Source: Neoceratodus forsteri (taxonomy: Eukaryota; Chordata; Ceratodontiformes; Ceratodontidae). From it: a DNA stretch of 64,000 bases. Under the pieces are notes generated by a model. It had not been told where the DNA came from. It worked only from the letters and a program-made list of their open reading frames with translations, and did not search any database. Position 1 is the stretch's first letter. The number at the start of each line of letters is the position of its first letter. This document shows positions 35,043 to 45,925 of the stretch, piece after piece. A program made the translations under genes and the position numbers. Where the stretch lies: contig CM057459.1 of the NCBI GenBank assembly GCA_016271365.2, positions 824,044,501 through 824,108,500 on the forward strand, in the 5' to 3' direction.

Positions 35043-35345
35043 TTCAGCACAACTACTGACTATAATATTTATTAGAGGGAGTCCCACACTCCCACCAACT
35101 TGACAATGTAGAGCTAACATTACAGTACAACTACTGACTATAAAATGTATTGGTGGTAGCACATATGGGTGGGAGCGTGGGGCCTGAACACCAACATGCC
35201 AATTTCTACCTAACATAACAGTACAACTACTGAATGAATATCTATAAGTGGGAGCGCATATAGGTGAGTGTGTGGTGCCCAACACCTTGGAGCGCATATG
35301 GGTGGGAACATCAGACCTGAAGGGCCTCATGCTTCCACCACCTTG
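35043..35345. repeat. Three short tandem units between satellite and foldback arm
   Basis: The phrase A(G)TACAACTACTGA recurs at about 35,050, 35,118 and 35,220, each followed by TAT/AAT-rich sequence and GGGTGGGA(G/A)C words. Units are 70-105 bases and uneven. No coding content. Confidence 0.7.
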
Positions 35346-35359
35346 AAACAAAACAAAGT

Positions 35360-36956
35360 TTCATTCATCAGAGTGGCATAATTCTGCACCATTTAACATT
35401 TCACACACCTAATGACTGAAAAGTACATCCCTGGCAGTAAGGCTAGCTACCTTATAAATTTCAAACCACTACCACAATGCAAAACACTGTCTGCAAAATG
35501 CAAACTGTGCCATGCAATAACTCCACAAAAAATGTATTCTCTGACACCATAACTCACATCTACAGGACAATTCGTCAACACCCTCCAAATTTCAGGTTAA
35601 AAGACCAAACCGTTTCCCAGATATAAAATTTTAAATCTTGCTGAACTTGGGCTAGCTGGTTCCTCCAAATCTGGCCTTCTAGTCCCTCCCTCATGATCAA
35701 AGATCGTGATCAAAGAATCTCATGATCAAAGAATTTGCAGACTCGCAACCAAAGAATTTCCAGACTCGTGATCAAAGAATAAAAAATGGTAAAAGTCAAG
35801 TTTTACACAAAAATACATGAAACCACAGCCATGGCTCAAAAGAACAAAGCCCCCTGAGCAAAACCCATCTTAGTTTGTCTTTATAAGTCACCCCATGCTG
35901 AGAAAACAATTTTTTTTCATCTGGCCATCTAGTTGTGCCCCGGCAATCTAAGATCATGGTCAAAGAATCTCATGATCAAAGAATTTGCAGGCTCACGATC
36001 AAAGAATAAAAAATTTTAAAACTAAAGTTTTACACAAAAATACATGAAACCACAGGCATGACTTGATAGAATGAAGCCACTTGAGAAAAGTCCATTGTAG
36101 TTTATCTTAATAAGTGACCCCCAGGCTGAGATAATTGATTTTTTAATCTGGCCATCTGGTCATCACCTTGTGATCAAAAATCGTGGTCAAAGAATCTCAC
36201 GATCAAAGAATTTGCAGGCTCACAATCAAAGATCATTAGCGAGCCCCGATCAAAGAATTAAAAAGTTCAAAACTCTATATTTGGACATTTTTAGAAGAAA
36301 CCACAGGCATGACTCGGTAGACAGAAGACCCCTGCATAAAACCCATCATAGTTTTACTTTAGAAGTCATCCCTGAGCCGAGATATTTGATTTTTTCTGAC
36401 TGCAAACTCAAAACAAGATGGTAGCCATCGCGATCAAAGAATTCTTCGCAATCAAAGATTCTTTGATCATGAGCCTGCAAATATTTTGATCGTGAGAAGG
36501 GCCTAGATGGCCAAAACCCCATTCTTCTTTCACAAAATAACCATATAAATATTCCCATAGACTTATAATGGGATCTTAAAACTTTAATAACTTTTGAATG
36601 GATTCATATTTTTTCACCAAATGAAAAGTGGCATGTTCCTTGTCCCAAGCTCTTTCAGACAAGCCAAGTCACAGAGTGGCACACCACATAGCAGCCACAC
36701 AGCACCATAGACAAAATCCCCAAAACTGCCCACATAACTGGTGAAAAGTGAATTTTTCAGCGTTTTGGTGTGCCAAAACCGTAAATCTGACCAAAACAAA
36801 ATTTGACAAATCAAGAGATCTACCATGCTCCACCAAGCATACCAAATTTCATGCAAATCTGTTTAATGGGTCAAAAGTTATTAATGCGCAACATTTTGAA
36901 TTTAACATAGAAGTGATTTTATAACCCTAACTATGGGGCGCTAACACCTATATTAT
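35360..36956. mobile_element. Left arm of a large foldback-family unit (copy U2)
   Basis: 35,400-35,680 matches, inverted, 49,560-49,930 (CACCCTCCAAATTTCA, AAAGACCAAACCGTTT, CATGCAATAACTCC). 36,540-36,940 matches the left arm of U1 (AATAACTTTTGAATGGATTC, TTTTTTCACCAAA, AATCAAGAGATCTACC, CCCTAACTAT). Between them are three GATCAAAG-rich repeats. It stops at a (TA)n/(GT)n tract with no right arm beyond, so only one arm survives here. Confidence 0.65.
35690..36420. repeat. About 230-250-bp tandem repeats rich in GATCAAAG
   Basis: AAGAATCTCATGATCAAAGA and neighbours recur at about 35,710, 35,960 and 36,187, each unit also holding GGCCATCTRGT and TACATGAAACCACAG(G/C)CATG. Related in vocabulary to the array at 19,155-19,955 but with a different unit. 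Confidence 0.75.
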
Positions 36957-36965
36957 ATTATTTAT

Positions 36966-37014
<49 letters not shown>

Positions 37015-37035
37015 ACATATGTATTAGTGTGTGTG

Positions 37036-37071
<36 letters not shown>

Positions 37072-37073
37072 TA
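36957..37073. repeat. Compound (TA)n(TG)n ... (TG)n(TA)n(CA)n microsatellite
   Basis: Runs of TA and TG are mirrored by TA and CA about 50 bases on, so the tract can fold as a hairpin. It lies exactly where the U2 arm ends. Confidence 0.9.
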
Positions 37074-37191
37074 TAGCAAAACAAAATGGTTATATTAAAT
37101 GCACGCTGACAATAGAAAATAGAGTTAAAAATCTACATTTCGACCTTAGGTCTTCTTCAGTAAATATCTAAAAGAGAGAAAAAAAACAAGT

Positions 37192-37194
<3 letters not shown>

Positions 37195-37227
<33 letters not shown>
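37195..37227. repeat. (AC)n microsatellite
   Basis: About 16 AC units. Just upstream (37,110-37,170) is TTTCGACCTTAGGTCTTCTT, a phrase I associate with transposon ends but cannot place. Confidence 0.9.
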
Positions 37228-37516
37228 AGGGGTGAGTGGTAAATGAATGAGATAAAACAGTGTATCACCCACTGCAGTGTGATAAATTCATCCTCTGCTC
37301 CACAGTGATGATATCAACCATTTACACACACAGGTCAGCAAAGGTCACTGATATCATCACTCTAGGCAGCTCTCCCTAATTATAACAGAACAACCTGTAC
37401 TGTTACCATAGGAACAAATAGACAATGACAACTGACTCACCTGAAACACAGCTGCTGCTCCTAAAAAGACATGTTGTTCCACTTTCATTACTGCAGCTCA
37501 TTAGTCCACACTAAAA

Positions 37517-39181
37517 TTGAATGGTGACAAAACCTGCAAAAAAAAAAAACAGTCAAAACACCACTTACCAGCTAGAAACATAAAACAGCAAAACGTTTTA
37601 CTGGCTTCTGCATCAGCTGAAATGGCACCAAAACTCAACAAACTAAAGCTTAAAAAACACTTTAAAACAAGTAGCATTGAAGAAGAGGTTATCAACTTAA
37701 GCAGTCAATATGAACAAGACAAAGAACCACTAGAAAATCCAAACATCATAGAACATAAGCTGACAACACCAAGTGCAACAACTGAACATTTAAAAGTTAT
37801 CCAAAAACATCATGTCGATGCTGAATACATAGAGAAATACATAGACAACGTGAAAAATTAAAATACAAAACGAAAAATAATTGCTGATATTACAGATCTG
37901 CACAGCTACTTCTGATCTGAAATGAACATGTTTCAACCAACAGAAAGTATACCATCTGAAGAACTTGACCCACTGCTGTGCCAATATTTCATTTCTTGTC
38001 AGAAAAAGGATGGCTCAGAACATGAGCCGCTCAGCATCCATTCTAAATTACAGAGCTTTGAACATTATTAAAAAGAGAGACACTATCCAGAGTCTCTGTC
38101 TACCTCGGTGAACATTCTAAAGAACAGATAAGTTATTTTGTTGAAACAAAAACAATTAAAACAGCTGGGAAAAGGCAACCAGCTACAAGCTGCAGATGAA
38201 CTGATGGATGGCATCATAGAAAAAACTTTACAACCTTAACTACTTGGGACCAGACATCCTAGAATCACTTTTAAACTCCATGTGGCTTACAGTTACAATG
38301 TTTTTTGGCATTAGGGCAACACCGAGACCCGGAATATGAAATGGGGTGATGTGACCTTAAAGCTAGATGACCACAACACGCAGTACCTGGAATTCAGATG
38401 TGAAAGGCAAACAAAAACTAGATCTGGAGCCTACCCAAAGAATACATGTAAACTGAAACTGAGAGCTTATGAAGTAAATGACATGAAAAGATGCCCAGTT
38501 AAGAATTACATTTTTTACTGATCCAAATGACCAGACAAAAGTAACCTTTCAGAAGTGCCTTTCTTTCTTGTTCTGAGCCACACTACAAAATCTGAACTCC
38601 AGAAGTATTGGTATAAAAATCAAGCCCTGGGAATTAACACCATAAGTTGCATAGTAAAAAAATATGAAAGATAAAGCTGGAATTAACACCCCCAAATGAC
38701 TTACCAATCACTCAATATGTAAACATTTAATTCAGAAGCTCAGTGATCCAAACATTGCCCTGACTGATATTATACAGGTCTCAGGAAGTAAGAAATTACA
38801 ATCCATCAACAGCTATGCAACATTAAATGAAGAAAAACAAAAGCACATATCATACCTCCTCAGCACTGACCCAGATCCAAAGCCAAGTACATCTTCAGCT
38901 CCTGCCATGCCTGACATGAAACCAATCACAGCTAAATGAACTGCAAGCCATGAACAACACGATGTAAAACCGGTCACATACTTAGAATGCATCCCAGCCT
39001 GTTTCAATCAACCAAAGATTAACGCTAAACACATCACATTCAACATTGTACAAGGTAAGTGTAATAAAACACCAGCTCCTTAAAACACAGATGTACTGAA
39101 TATTAAAATATAACATAACTTTGTTCTTTTTCTTCTTGTAGGTCCTCACTGTGACCAAACGCACAGAAAGCATGCTTGAAT
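37517..39181 (+). pseudogene. Degraded Crypton-type (DUF3504, ZMYM2/QRICH1-like) tyrosine recombinase
   Basis: Plus-strand frames give, in order, a Lys-rich N-terminal part (37,517-37,861), 'CQYFISCQKKDGSEHEPLSI' (about 37,980), 'NYLGPDILESLLNSMWLT' (about 38,240), 'TMFFGIRATPRPG' (about 38,300), 'LEFRCERQTKTRSGAYPKNT' (about 38,390) and 'LTNHSICKHLIQKLSD...DIIQVSGSKKLQSINSYATL' (38,699-38,840). This is the DUF3504 domain that vertebrate ZMYM and QRICH1 proteins share with Crypton recombinases. The nucleophile Tyr in 'INSYATL' and one His remain, but the HxxR Arg and the 'SGH' His are lost, and many stops and shifts are present. A consensus intron (GTAAGT at 39,055, TTCTTGTAG ending 39,141) and an AATAAA at 39,283 follow. 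It is dead. A relic of a host ZMYM-like gene copy is possible but less likely. Confidence 0.8.
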
Positions 39182-39752
39182 AATCTAATCAGAGTCTGAC
39201 ACAGACTGACATGAAGCAGGAGATGCAAGCAGAATATCCTAATATTCAAATGAATTTATCACAGTGCACTGGCAAAACTATTAATAAAGACTTTTATTTA
39301 CCTTACACTTTGTGTTCCAAACATGTAAAAGTGGTAAAGTAACACTGCCACTATTAAAGGGAAAAATGAAAAGATTCAGTGATGCAAACTGAAATGGAAA
39401 AATAAAGATACGTTTTGAAAAGTCGCACAAGCACTACATTACCTCTCTGTATAATAAAATCAACTGAACAAAATGCACACAAACACAAAAATCCAATACA
39501 ATGAAGGAAACATCTCATAACACCCTATCCTGAATACTGACTGAAGCTCCCCCATACACGAAGCAACCAATCAAACACAACAGATACCAATTTATGCAAT
39601 CACACATGACCAATACACACATCAGTCAATCACAGCACTACTACACCCAAGCTCGTTCACAAAACTCCACACCCCAAGAACTCATTCACAACTTGCATAC
39701 ATACAACCCTATCACTCATTTACCACTCACCTCCATTGTATATATCGCAAAA
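39182..39752. other. Downstream region of the recombinase relic
   Basis: Contains the AATAAA at 39,283-39,288 in an A/T-rich context and a C/A-rich stretch (39,470-39,730) with no recognised coding or repeat structure. Confidence 0.4.
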
Positions 39753-39862
39753 ATGATGTGCAGATTGTGTGCTGTGACAAATATTGTCACTCCTGCATTG
39801 TGAGCTCTGGATATCTCACCTGCAGAGGACAATATTTGTTATATAACAGTCCTGCCCATCAT
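39753..39862. mobile_element. Palindromic MITE, copy 1
   Basis: Ends ATGATGTGCA and TGCCCATCAT form a 10-bp imperfect terminal inverted repeat; an inner ACAAATATTGTC/GACAATATTTGT pair extends the fold. About 110 bases, no coding capacity. Flanked by TA-rich DNA. Confidence 0.7.
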
Positions 39863-39897
39863 GTATCCCATATATATAATACTGTATATATATGTAA

Positions 39898-40041
39898 ATG
39901 ATGTGCAATATGGGATATGGGACATATTCTTACTCCTGCAGAGTAGTGGATCTCTGTGAGTGCCAAAGGCACGAGTAGGACTCATCCATGCCTCAGGATC
40001 AGGAGTGAGAATATTTCCCATATCCCATTCCTGCCCATCAT
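39898..40041. mobile_element. Palindromic MITE, copy 2
   Basis: ATGATGTGCA at the left and TGCCCATCAT at the right, then GGATATGGGACATATT against AATATTTCCCATATCC, and a small TGCC-AAA-GGCA hairpin inside. It lies 35 bases from copy 1 and shares its ends; a third copy is at 47,057-47,204. Confidence 0.8.
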
Positions 40042-41160
40042 GTGTTCGATATATGCAATAGGGCAGAAGTGTTGTGATCTGGTTATTTGTGTGTGTTACT
40101 TAGGAATTTGTGCCTAAAGGAATGCTTTATTTTGTTTCTGTGTGTTGCTCCACTGTAATGAGGATGTGTTGTGAATGGGAACTCATTTTTTTTTATGAAT
40201 GAGTTTCTTCCCTGTTCTTTTATTGGCTGATGATGTGTGGTTGTGTTTTTTTATTGGTTTGCGGTTTGCATATCTGTGAGAAATGCTTTTAGCATATGTC
40301 AGTGGAAATTGTATTTTGATTGGTTGGGGATTTATAGTGGGCATGACTTTCTTGTCAGGAAGAGTTCCGGGATCGTGGTGTCTTTGTGTGGGCTGTATTT
40401 TTTTTTAGTTTTGTGTATTTATGTTGTTATTCTTTTATTAATGCTTTATGCACTTTTATTTTTTCAACTGGGGTGCTTGTGTGACTTTTTGAAGAGTTTG
40501 TCAATGGACTTGTTGATAGCTTCAGATGTTGGACTTCTGGAATGGCTGCTGCTTTTCAGGTACTGCATTTCTATTTTGTATCACTTTTTGAAGAAATTTG
40601 CTTTGATTTCTTCTGAGGAAGGATGTCTTGCTGGTGAGCTGTGGAAAAGAAAGTAGGAGAATAAATGTGGTTTTTCTTTTCTGTGTGCAATAGGGGAAAA
40701 ATATGCGGTTTACATTTATTTCTGTTGTATGGTTTACTGTTGCCGTGTGAAGGAGGAATTTTAAAGTATTTCTCCATGTTCTGCAAAAGTTAGATACTCT
40801 TTTGTAGTCTATGTTTTCTTTTTATTATTTAGAAGTGAGGTATGTATTTTTCCTTTGAATGGCTGTAATTAGTAGGACAGGTGCAATTAGTAGCACAGGA
40901 ATCTCAGGGTATGTTGTGGGGATTATACGTGTTTGAACAGGTGAATGTGATTAGTGTTAGTTGCTAGGATAATGTAGTGCCTGCACATCTTTTACTGGGA
41001 GTGATTTATCTAGAGTGAGAATATCACTTGCTGATGTAGAAACTGTGTGTGTAAATGTAAATATCTCCCACAGTATCTATGTCAGCAACATTTATGTCAC
41101 TCTAGTGAGAATACATGTTTTTATTTCCAACATTTACAAACCACCCCATTTGTGTAAAAA
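40042..41160. other. Intergenic stretch, nothing certain
   Basis: T/G-rich on the plus strand. A 139-codon open frame (40,237-40,656) is hydrophobic ('FLVLCIYVVILLLMLYALLF') but starts without a convincing context and resembles nothing I know; skewed base composition alone could explain it. Confidence 0.4.
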
Positions 41161-41276
41161 ACTATATACATATATATATAGATAGATATATATAGATATA
41201 TATATTGATATATACTGTATACATATATATATATATATATATCTATCTATATATATATATACAGTATATATATATT
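41161..41276. repeat. (TA)n/(GATA)n tract at the left edge of the 10-kb palindrome
   Basis: TA runs with GATA and ATACTGTAT interruptions, partly self-complementary. The foldback end CATGGCCAAAAACTCTG begins within a few bases. Confidence 0.9.
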
Positions 41277-41279
41277 TTC

Positions 41280-42345
41280 ATGGCCAAAAACTCTGCTTCA
41301 GGCATCAGTTAAGGTTGTTCCACAGTGACACAAGTGAGGAAATTCGGAGTTAGGGTTGAAAACCTTAACTGCGCATTCCACACCACCACCACACACAACA
41401 CATACATGCATGCAAGTAGGTAAAAGACCAAGGCAACACAACCAATCACACACATCCTGCAGGAGGTGTATACCTGTGTTACTGTAGGAAGTAGAGAAAT
41501 CCAACTTGAGATATCATAGATTATTTACAAAGTTGTTCTTTGGGATTAGTTTACATAAAGTGGAACCAGCTGGCAGTAACAAAAATGGTGTACCTCGCTT
41601 TGTTTAACATATGGCTGGCGAAAGGCATCATGGGCACTGCAATGTTGGTCTATGGCAAATTGTTCAATTTTGGAACAGTGTAACTTTGTAATCCTTAAGT
41701 ATTTTAGCACAATAGCAGGAAATAAAGTATATCTGTGGGACCAGGTTTTGCCATCCTGCAAACTTTAGGCTAAAGGACCCAACCGTTTGCTTGCAGGATG
41801 ATGGTAAAGATGTGCAGTCATTAGGAGCATACTTTCACAAAATACTGTCGCAAACACTAAAGTGTCAAAGCATGACACTTTCACATTTGCAAAAGTTATT
41901 TTTTTTAAGTATTTCAGGGATTGTGCAAAATCATGTCATGGATCTTGCGAACCCTAAAATATCATATGTGTAGTGTGTGTTATGTGTTGGTGGCAGCGTG
42001 TGGCCCAAGATATCCAGTTGTCTGTAGTGATATGTGTTTAGATGTGTGTGGAATGTCCAGGATGAGAGTTAGCAGTGAAAACTCCATGTGACAGCCCGAT
42101 GGGAGCATAGGTGTGTGGTTTCATGGTTTACATAGTTGTATGTTATTCCTGTTACCTGCTGGTTGTTGTGTGTGATTGGTTGTGTTGACTTGGCCCTTCC
42201 CCTACTTGCATGTGTGTGTGTGTGATGGTAGTGGGGGTGGAGTGGAATGTGCAGTTAGGGTTTTCAGCCCTAGCACCAAATTTTCTTGCTTTTGTCAGTG
42301 TGGAACAACCCTAACTGATGCATGAAACTGAGTTTTTTTGCCATG
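41280..42345. mobile_element. Foldback module D, left end of the 10-kb palindrome
   Basis: About 1.07 kb with its own terminal inverted repeats of about 200 bases. Both ends carry GCATCAGTTARGGTTGTTCC, CAGTGACA(A/C)AAG and CACACA(A/T)-rich sequence, then CCAA(T)CACACA and CTTGGYC words. The interior (41,560-41,990) has CAAATTGTTCAATTTTGGAA and GGACCCAACCGTTTGCTTGC. Both interior words recur inverted in 50,990-51,150 of the partner copy. Confidence 0.8.
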
Positions 42346-42474
42346 AATTTCCCTTCTTTCTGAGAATGCGCACTATAAATAGTGAATGGAATGTGATGGC
42401 GGGAGCGCGGGGCCCACCATGTGATTTTTTGTCACTTTGCTGCACAGAAACTGTATGACCGAGTGAAATGAAAA

Positions 42475-43080
42475 TTGGGTACACAAACAGAAATGCAAAT
42501 GGCAATGGCGACACAGAAGGAAACAGTAACACAATCAACAACGGAAACGCTTTCTGAAAATGCAAACACTAAGGCTAACAGAAACGCAAATGGTAACGAA
42601 CAAGCAAACAGTAATGGTAAAGCAATTGGAAACAGAAACGGTCACAGTAACACCAACGATGATGCCAAATGGAACAGTAACAAAAACAGAAGCACAAATG
42701 CAAGCACATACACAAATGCAAATCGTAACATGCACAATCACGGTAACACAATTGGAAACACTAACACTTACGGTAACACCAATGACGACACCAAAGGAAA
42801 CAGAAACGGAAACGCAAACAGAAGCACATATGCAAATGCAAATGGTAATGCACATGGTGATGCAAAAGGAAATGCAAATAAAAACAGTAATGGAAATGCA
42901 AATGGTAACAGTAACGCAAATGCAAGCGTAAATGCAAATGCAAAGGGTAATGCACACGGTGACATAAATGGAAACGCTAATCCAAACACTAAAGGAAATG
43001 AAAGCAGAAATGCTGACTGTAACAGTAAGGGAAACGCACACCCTGTTTTTCCCCAAAAGATGCATTCAGAAGCACAGTGA
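42475..43080 (+). CDS. Hypothetical Asn-X dipeptide-repeat ORF, array 2
   Basis: A 201-codon open stretch through hexanucleotide array 2. The first 30 codons are in the Met/Gln/Thr-rich phase of the array and the rest read Asn alternating with Gly, Ala, Ser, Arg, Lys, Asp or Thr, finishing 'AHPVFPQKMHSEAQ' and TGA. A higher-order phrase recurs at 42,652 and 42,778, exactly 126 bases or 21 hexamers. The tail and stop match those of the 16,697-17,221 stretch. Codon position 1-2 is nearly invariant AA for every other codon. It may be translation of a satellite-like array by chance. I assign no function. Confidence 0.25.
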   Translation: MGTQTEMQMAMATQKETVTQSTTETLSENANTKANRNANGNEQANSNGKAIGNRNGHSNTNDDAKWNSNKNRSTNASTYTNANRNMHNHGNTIGNTNTYGNTNDDTKGNRNGNANRSTYANANGNAHGDAKGNANKNSNGNANGNSNANASVNANAKGNAHGDINGNANPNTKGNESRNADCNSKGNAHPVFPQKMHSEAQ

Positions 43081-44202
43081 GTACAAAGAATGTATGCATA
43101 TAATGGGCCTCGGAGCAGAAAATGAATGCTTGGAATACTAAATTGCTTATATCTCAAGAACTGTACAACATAGAAAAAAAATTAAAATGTCATATTATTT
43201 ATTACTTTCCTGGCTAGATTTGCACTTAGCCCCCTAATGTGGGCTAAGCGTTTTTCTGACAAAAAGTCCATATCTCGAAGCGTTTTCAAGATATGGGCCC
43301 CAAAAGTGCAGCGGACACCATAATGTTAGCCTATGGGAATAATCATCAACTTCAGAGTACTGTAACTTTGTAGCCCTCTAATATTTTTTCACCAAACTAC
43401 GAAAAGGCACAGCTGAGGGATCTTGGCTTTCTTCCCTTTAAATTACAGCCCAAAAGACCAAACCGTTCTTTTGCAGCAGGGTGGCAAAGATTTCCTATTC
43501 TTTTGGACATACTGTCGCAAAGTAGTGTCTTAATTTGCAACACTTTCGCAAAAAAAAAATCACGACAGTGTCGAATGTGTGACACTACTTTGCAACACTA
43601 CTGTTTACAAAAATTTCAAAAACATATTTCTGGGGTGTTCAACCCCCCAAAAAAGAAAAGACACGGCTAGCATCCTCAGGACTTGACTAGGTGAACGCAG
43701 CAAGACTTGTGTCCCTAGAGGGTCCCAAATTTAAATGCCAAGCATTTCTGTGATCACTAACTGAAAACAAGATGGTGGATTTGCAACACTACAGGGGTCA
43801 TTTGCAACACTCAAACTTTTTGTTAACTTTTCCCTTTGACTATAATGGGAAACTTGTTTTTGAATAACTTTTGAACCATTTAATATTTTTTCACGAAATC
43901 TTCAAAAGGCAAATTGGGGACCCCAGCTGCATGTTCCCTGAAGGTTTCAGACAGATCACTCAGACTGTGCAACCTGTAGGTGTGAGCAAAGAATGCACAA
44001 AAATATGTAATTACCACATTCTGCGGCACTATGTAGCTCCACAACCGTAACTCTAACCATTATGAAGCTTGGCAGATCCAGGATCTATGGTACCACTCTG
44101 TGCATGCCAAATGTCAGGTACATCCATCATATGGTGGCAAAGTTATTAAGCTGCCAAATTTCAGAGTTTAACCTTAAATGGGGTACTCAACCCTAACTAT
44201 AA
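43081..44202 (-). repeat. Module A, inverted copy in the 10-kb palindrome
   Basis: Reverse complement of the 15,555-16,700 and 47,305-48,470 modules: starts next to the array with ATTCAGAAGCACAGTGAG and TGTATGCATA, includes GACACTACTTTGCAACACTA and AATAACTTTTGAACCATTTA (43,863), and ends AATGGGGTACTCAACCCTAA at the centre. Confidence 0.8.
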
Positions 44203-45261
44203 TATATATTTATTTATTAGGTTTTGTTTACCGGGTAAGCACGCTAGACAAGGAATGCCTATTTTCAGGTACGACCCAGGAGATTATAAAAGCATGGTTT
44301 ACAGAACAGCGCAAGAGAATTACAACAATGTGAAATACAAGCAATGAGCATGGTGATACAAATAAACAGATACATGATGAATAGATAAGCATATACTGTA
44401 CATTAAAAGTAAGAACAAGCAAACAATAGTTACATTTTGTGGAAACAATACAAGTGCAATTTGTCACATTTTGAGGATGGTAAGTGCTGAGGTGAAGGGC
44501 ATGCAGGGTAGATACTACTAGAGCTCAGAGGCAATAGGGGAACCAAGGAAGTGGAGTGTGCACAACAGGGTCTAAGCAGGGGTAGGCGATCAAGCAGCCT
44601 TGAAACAGTTATAGGCTAAGGCAGACTTCAGGTGCAACTAGAGGGAGCTCTTAAAGATGGAATGGGATGGGTGGGGGTACATCCCAATGGCTGTAGGTAG
44701 GGTATTCCAGACTCTAGGAGCACAAACAGCAAAGGCACGATCACCTGACAGTGTATGAGTTTTTGGGACAAGAAGGGGTTACAAGTCAGCAGACCTTAGC
44801 TGGTATGATGGAAGAGCTGGCCGAAGGAGTTTGGACAGGGCAGGTGGGGTGGCATTGTGGATGATTTTTTGTGTGAAGCAGTCTAAGACAAATGAGCAAT
44901 AATTATCCGGGGACAACCAATGTAGTTGATTGTATAAATCACAGTGATGGGTAAGTCGAGGGACGGCAAGGGCAAAGTGGCAAATATTTATTATAGGCTA
45001 CATCCTAGTCAGCAAGGCTAGTTTTTGCAGAGAGGGTAAACGTTGTCAGTCCATAGTTGAGAGAGGGAAGGAATAAACCTTTAGCAAGGGCAAGGCATGC
45101 AGTAGCAGTAAGGGAACCATAAGCCCGCTATGCAAGTCCAAGCTTGATATTTTTTGCCCTGCAGACATTTTGAATGTGTAGAGACAGGTCTAACTGGAGG
45201 TCAAGATTAACTCCCAGGTATCTAAAGGAGCATGTAGTGACAACTAGGACACCATCAATGC

Positions 45262-45819
45262 TTAAGACATTGAGTGGTACTGGACAGTGAGTTTGGCAGA
45301 GGAGCCAAAGAGCATGAGTTGAGTATTCTTTAAGTTCAGCATGAGCTTATTTGTCAGGAGCCTATGTTGCAGTTTACTGAAGTCAGCTTGTAGGTTGTTA
45401 TTTATGGCATGGACATCACCTGAGCTAGCTAGGAGGACCAGATCATCAGCATATAGGGTTGTAGTGCTATGGGTAGGGACCTTAGGGAAGTCATTGATGA
45501 AAATAGAAAATAGGATAGGGCCCAGAGTAGATCCCTGAGGGACTCCAATAGTGATAGCAACAGGTTCCAGTTGAGATCTGTTGTACTTAACAAGCTGTAG
45601 TCTGCCAGTGAGATAGTCAGAAAACCAGTTTAGGGCTGGACCAGCAACACTAAGGGAGTGAAGCTTGGTACAGAGTAGGGATTGATTCACTAGATCAATG
45701 GCCTTTGAGAGGTCCACAAGGATAGCCCCAGTCAGGATACCCTGGTCAGTAGCAATCCTTATATCAGATGTAACTTTAGGAAGGGTTGTACCAGGGGCTA
45801 TGCCCTTTATGAAATCCAT
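45262..45819 (-). pseudogene. LINE-C copy 2 ORF2, RT palm
   Basis: 185 codons with 'GAILVDLSKAIDLVNQSLL' (the usual AFD is AID), 'GVPQGSTLGPILFSIFINDF', an intact catalytic 'LYADDLVLLASS' and 'LLTNKLMLNLKNTQLMLFGS'. It stops at 45,262 with a frameshift; the C-terminal part continues in decayed frames to about 44,700. This is the best preserved catalytic box of the L2-like copies here. Confidence 0.85.
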
Positions 45820-45925
45820 GCTGTTGGGGTGACAGTAAGGTATGTTTAGACAGGCAGTCCATCAGCTGCACTTCCACCACCTTTTCCAGTATCTTGCTAA
45901 CAGCAGAAAGGATGGCTATAGGATG

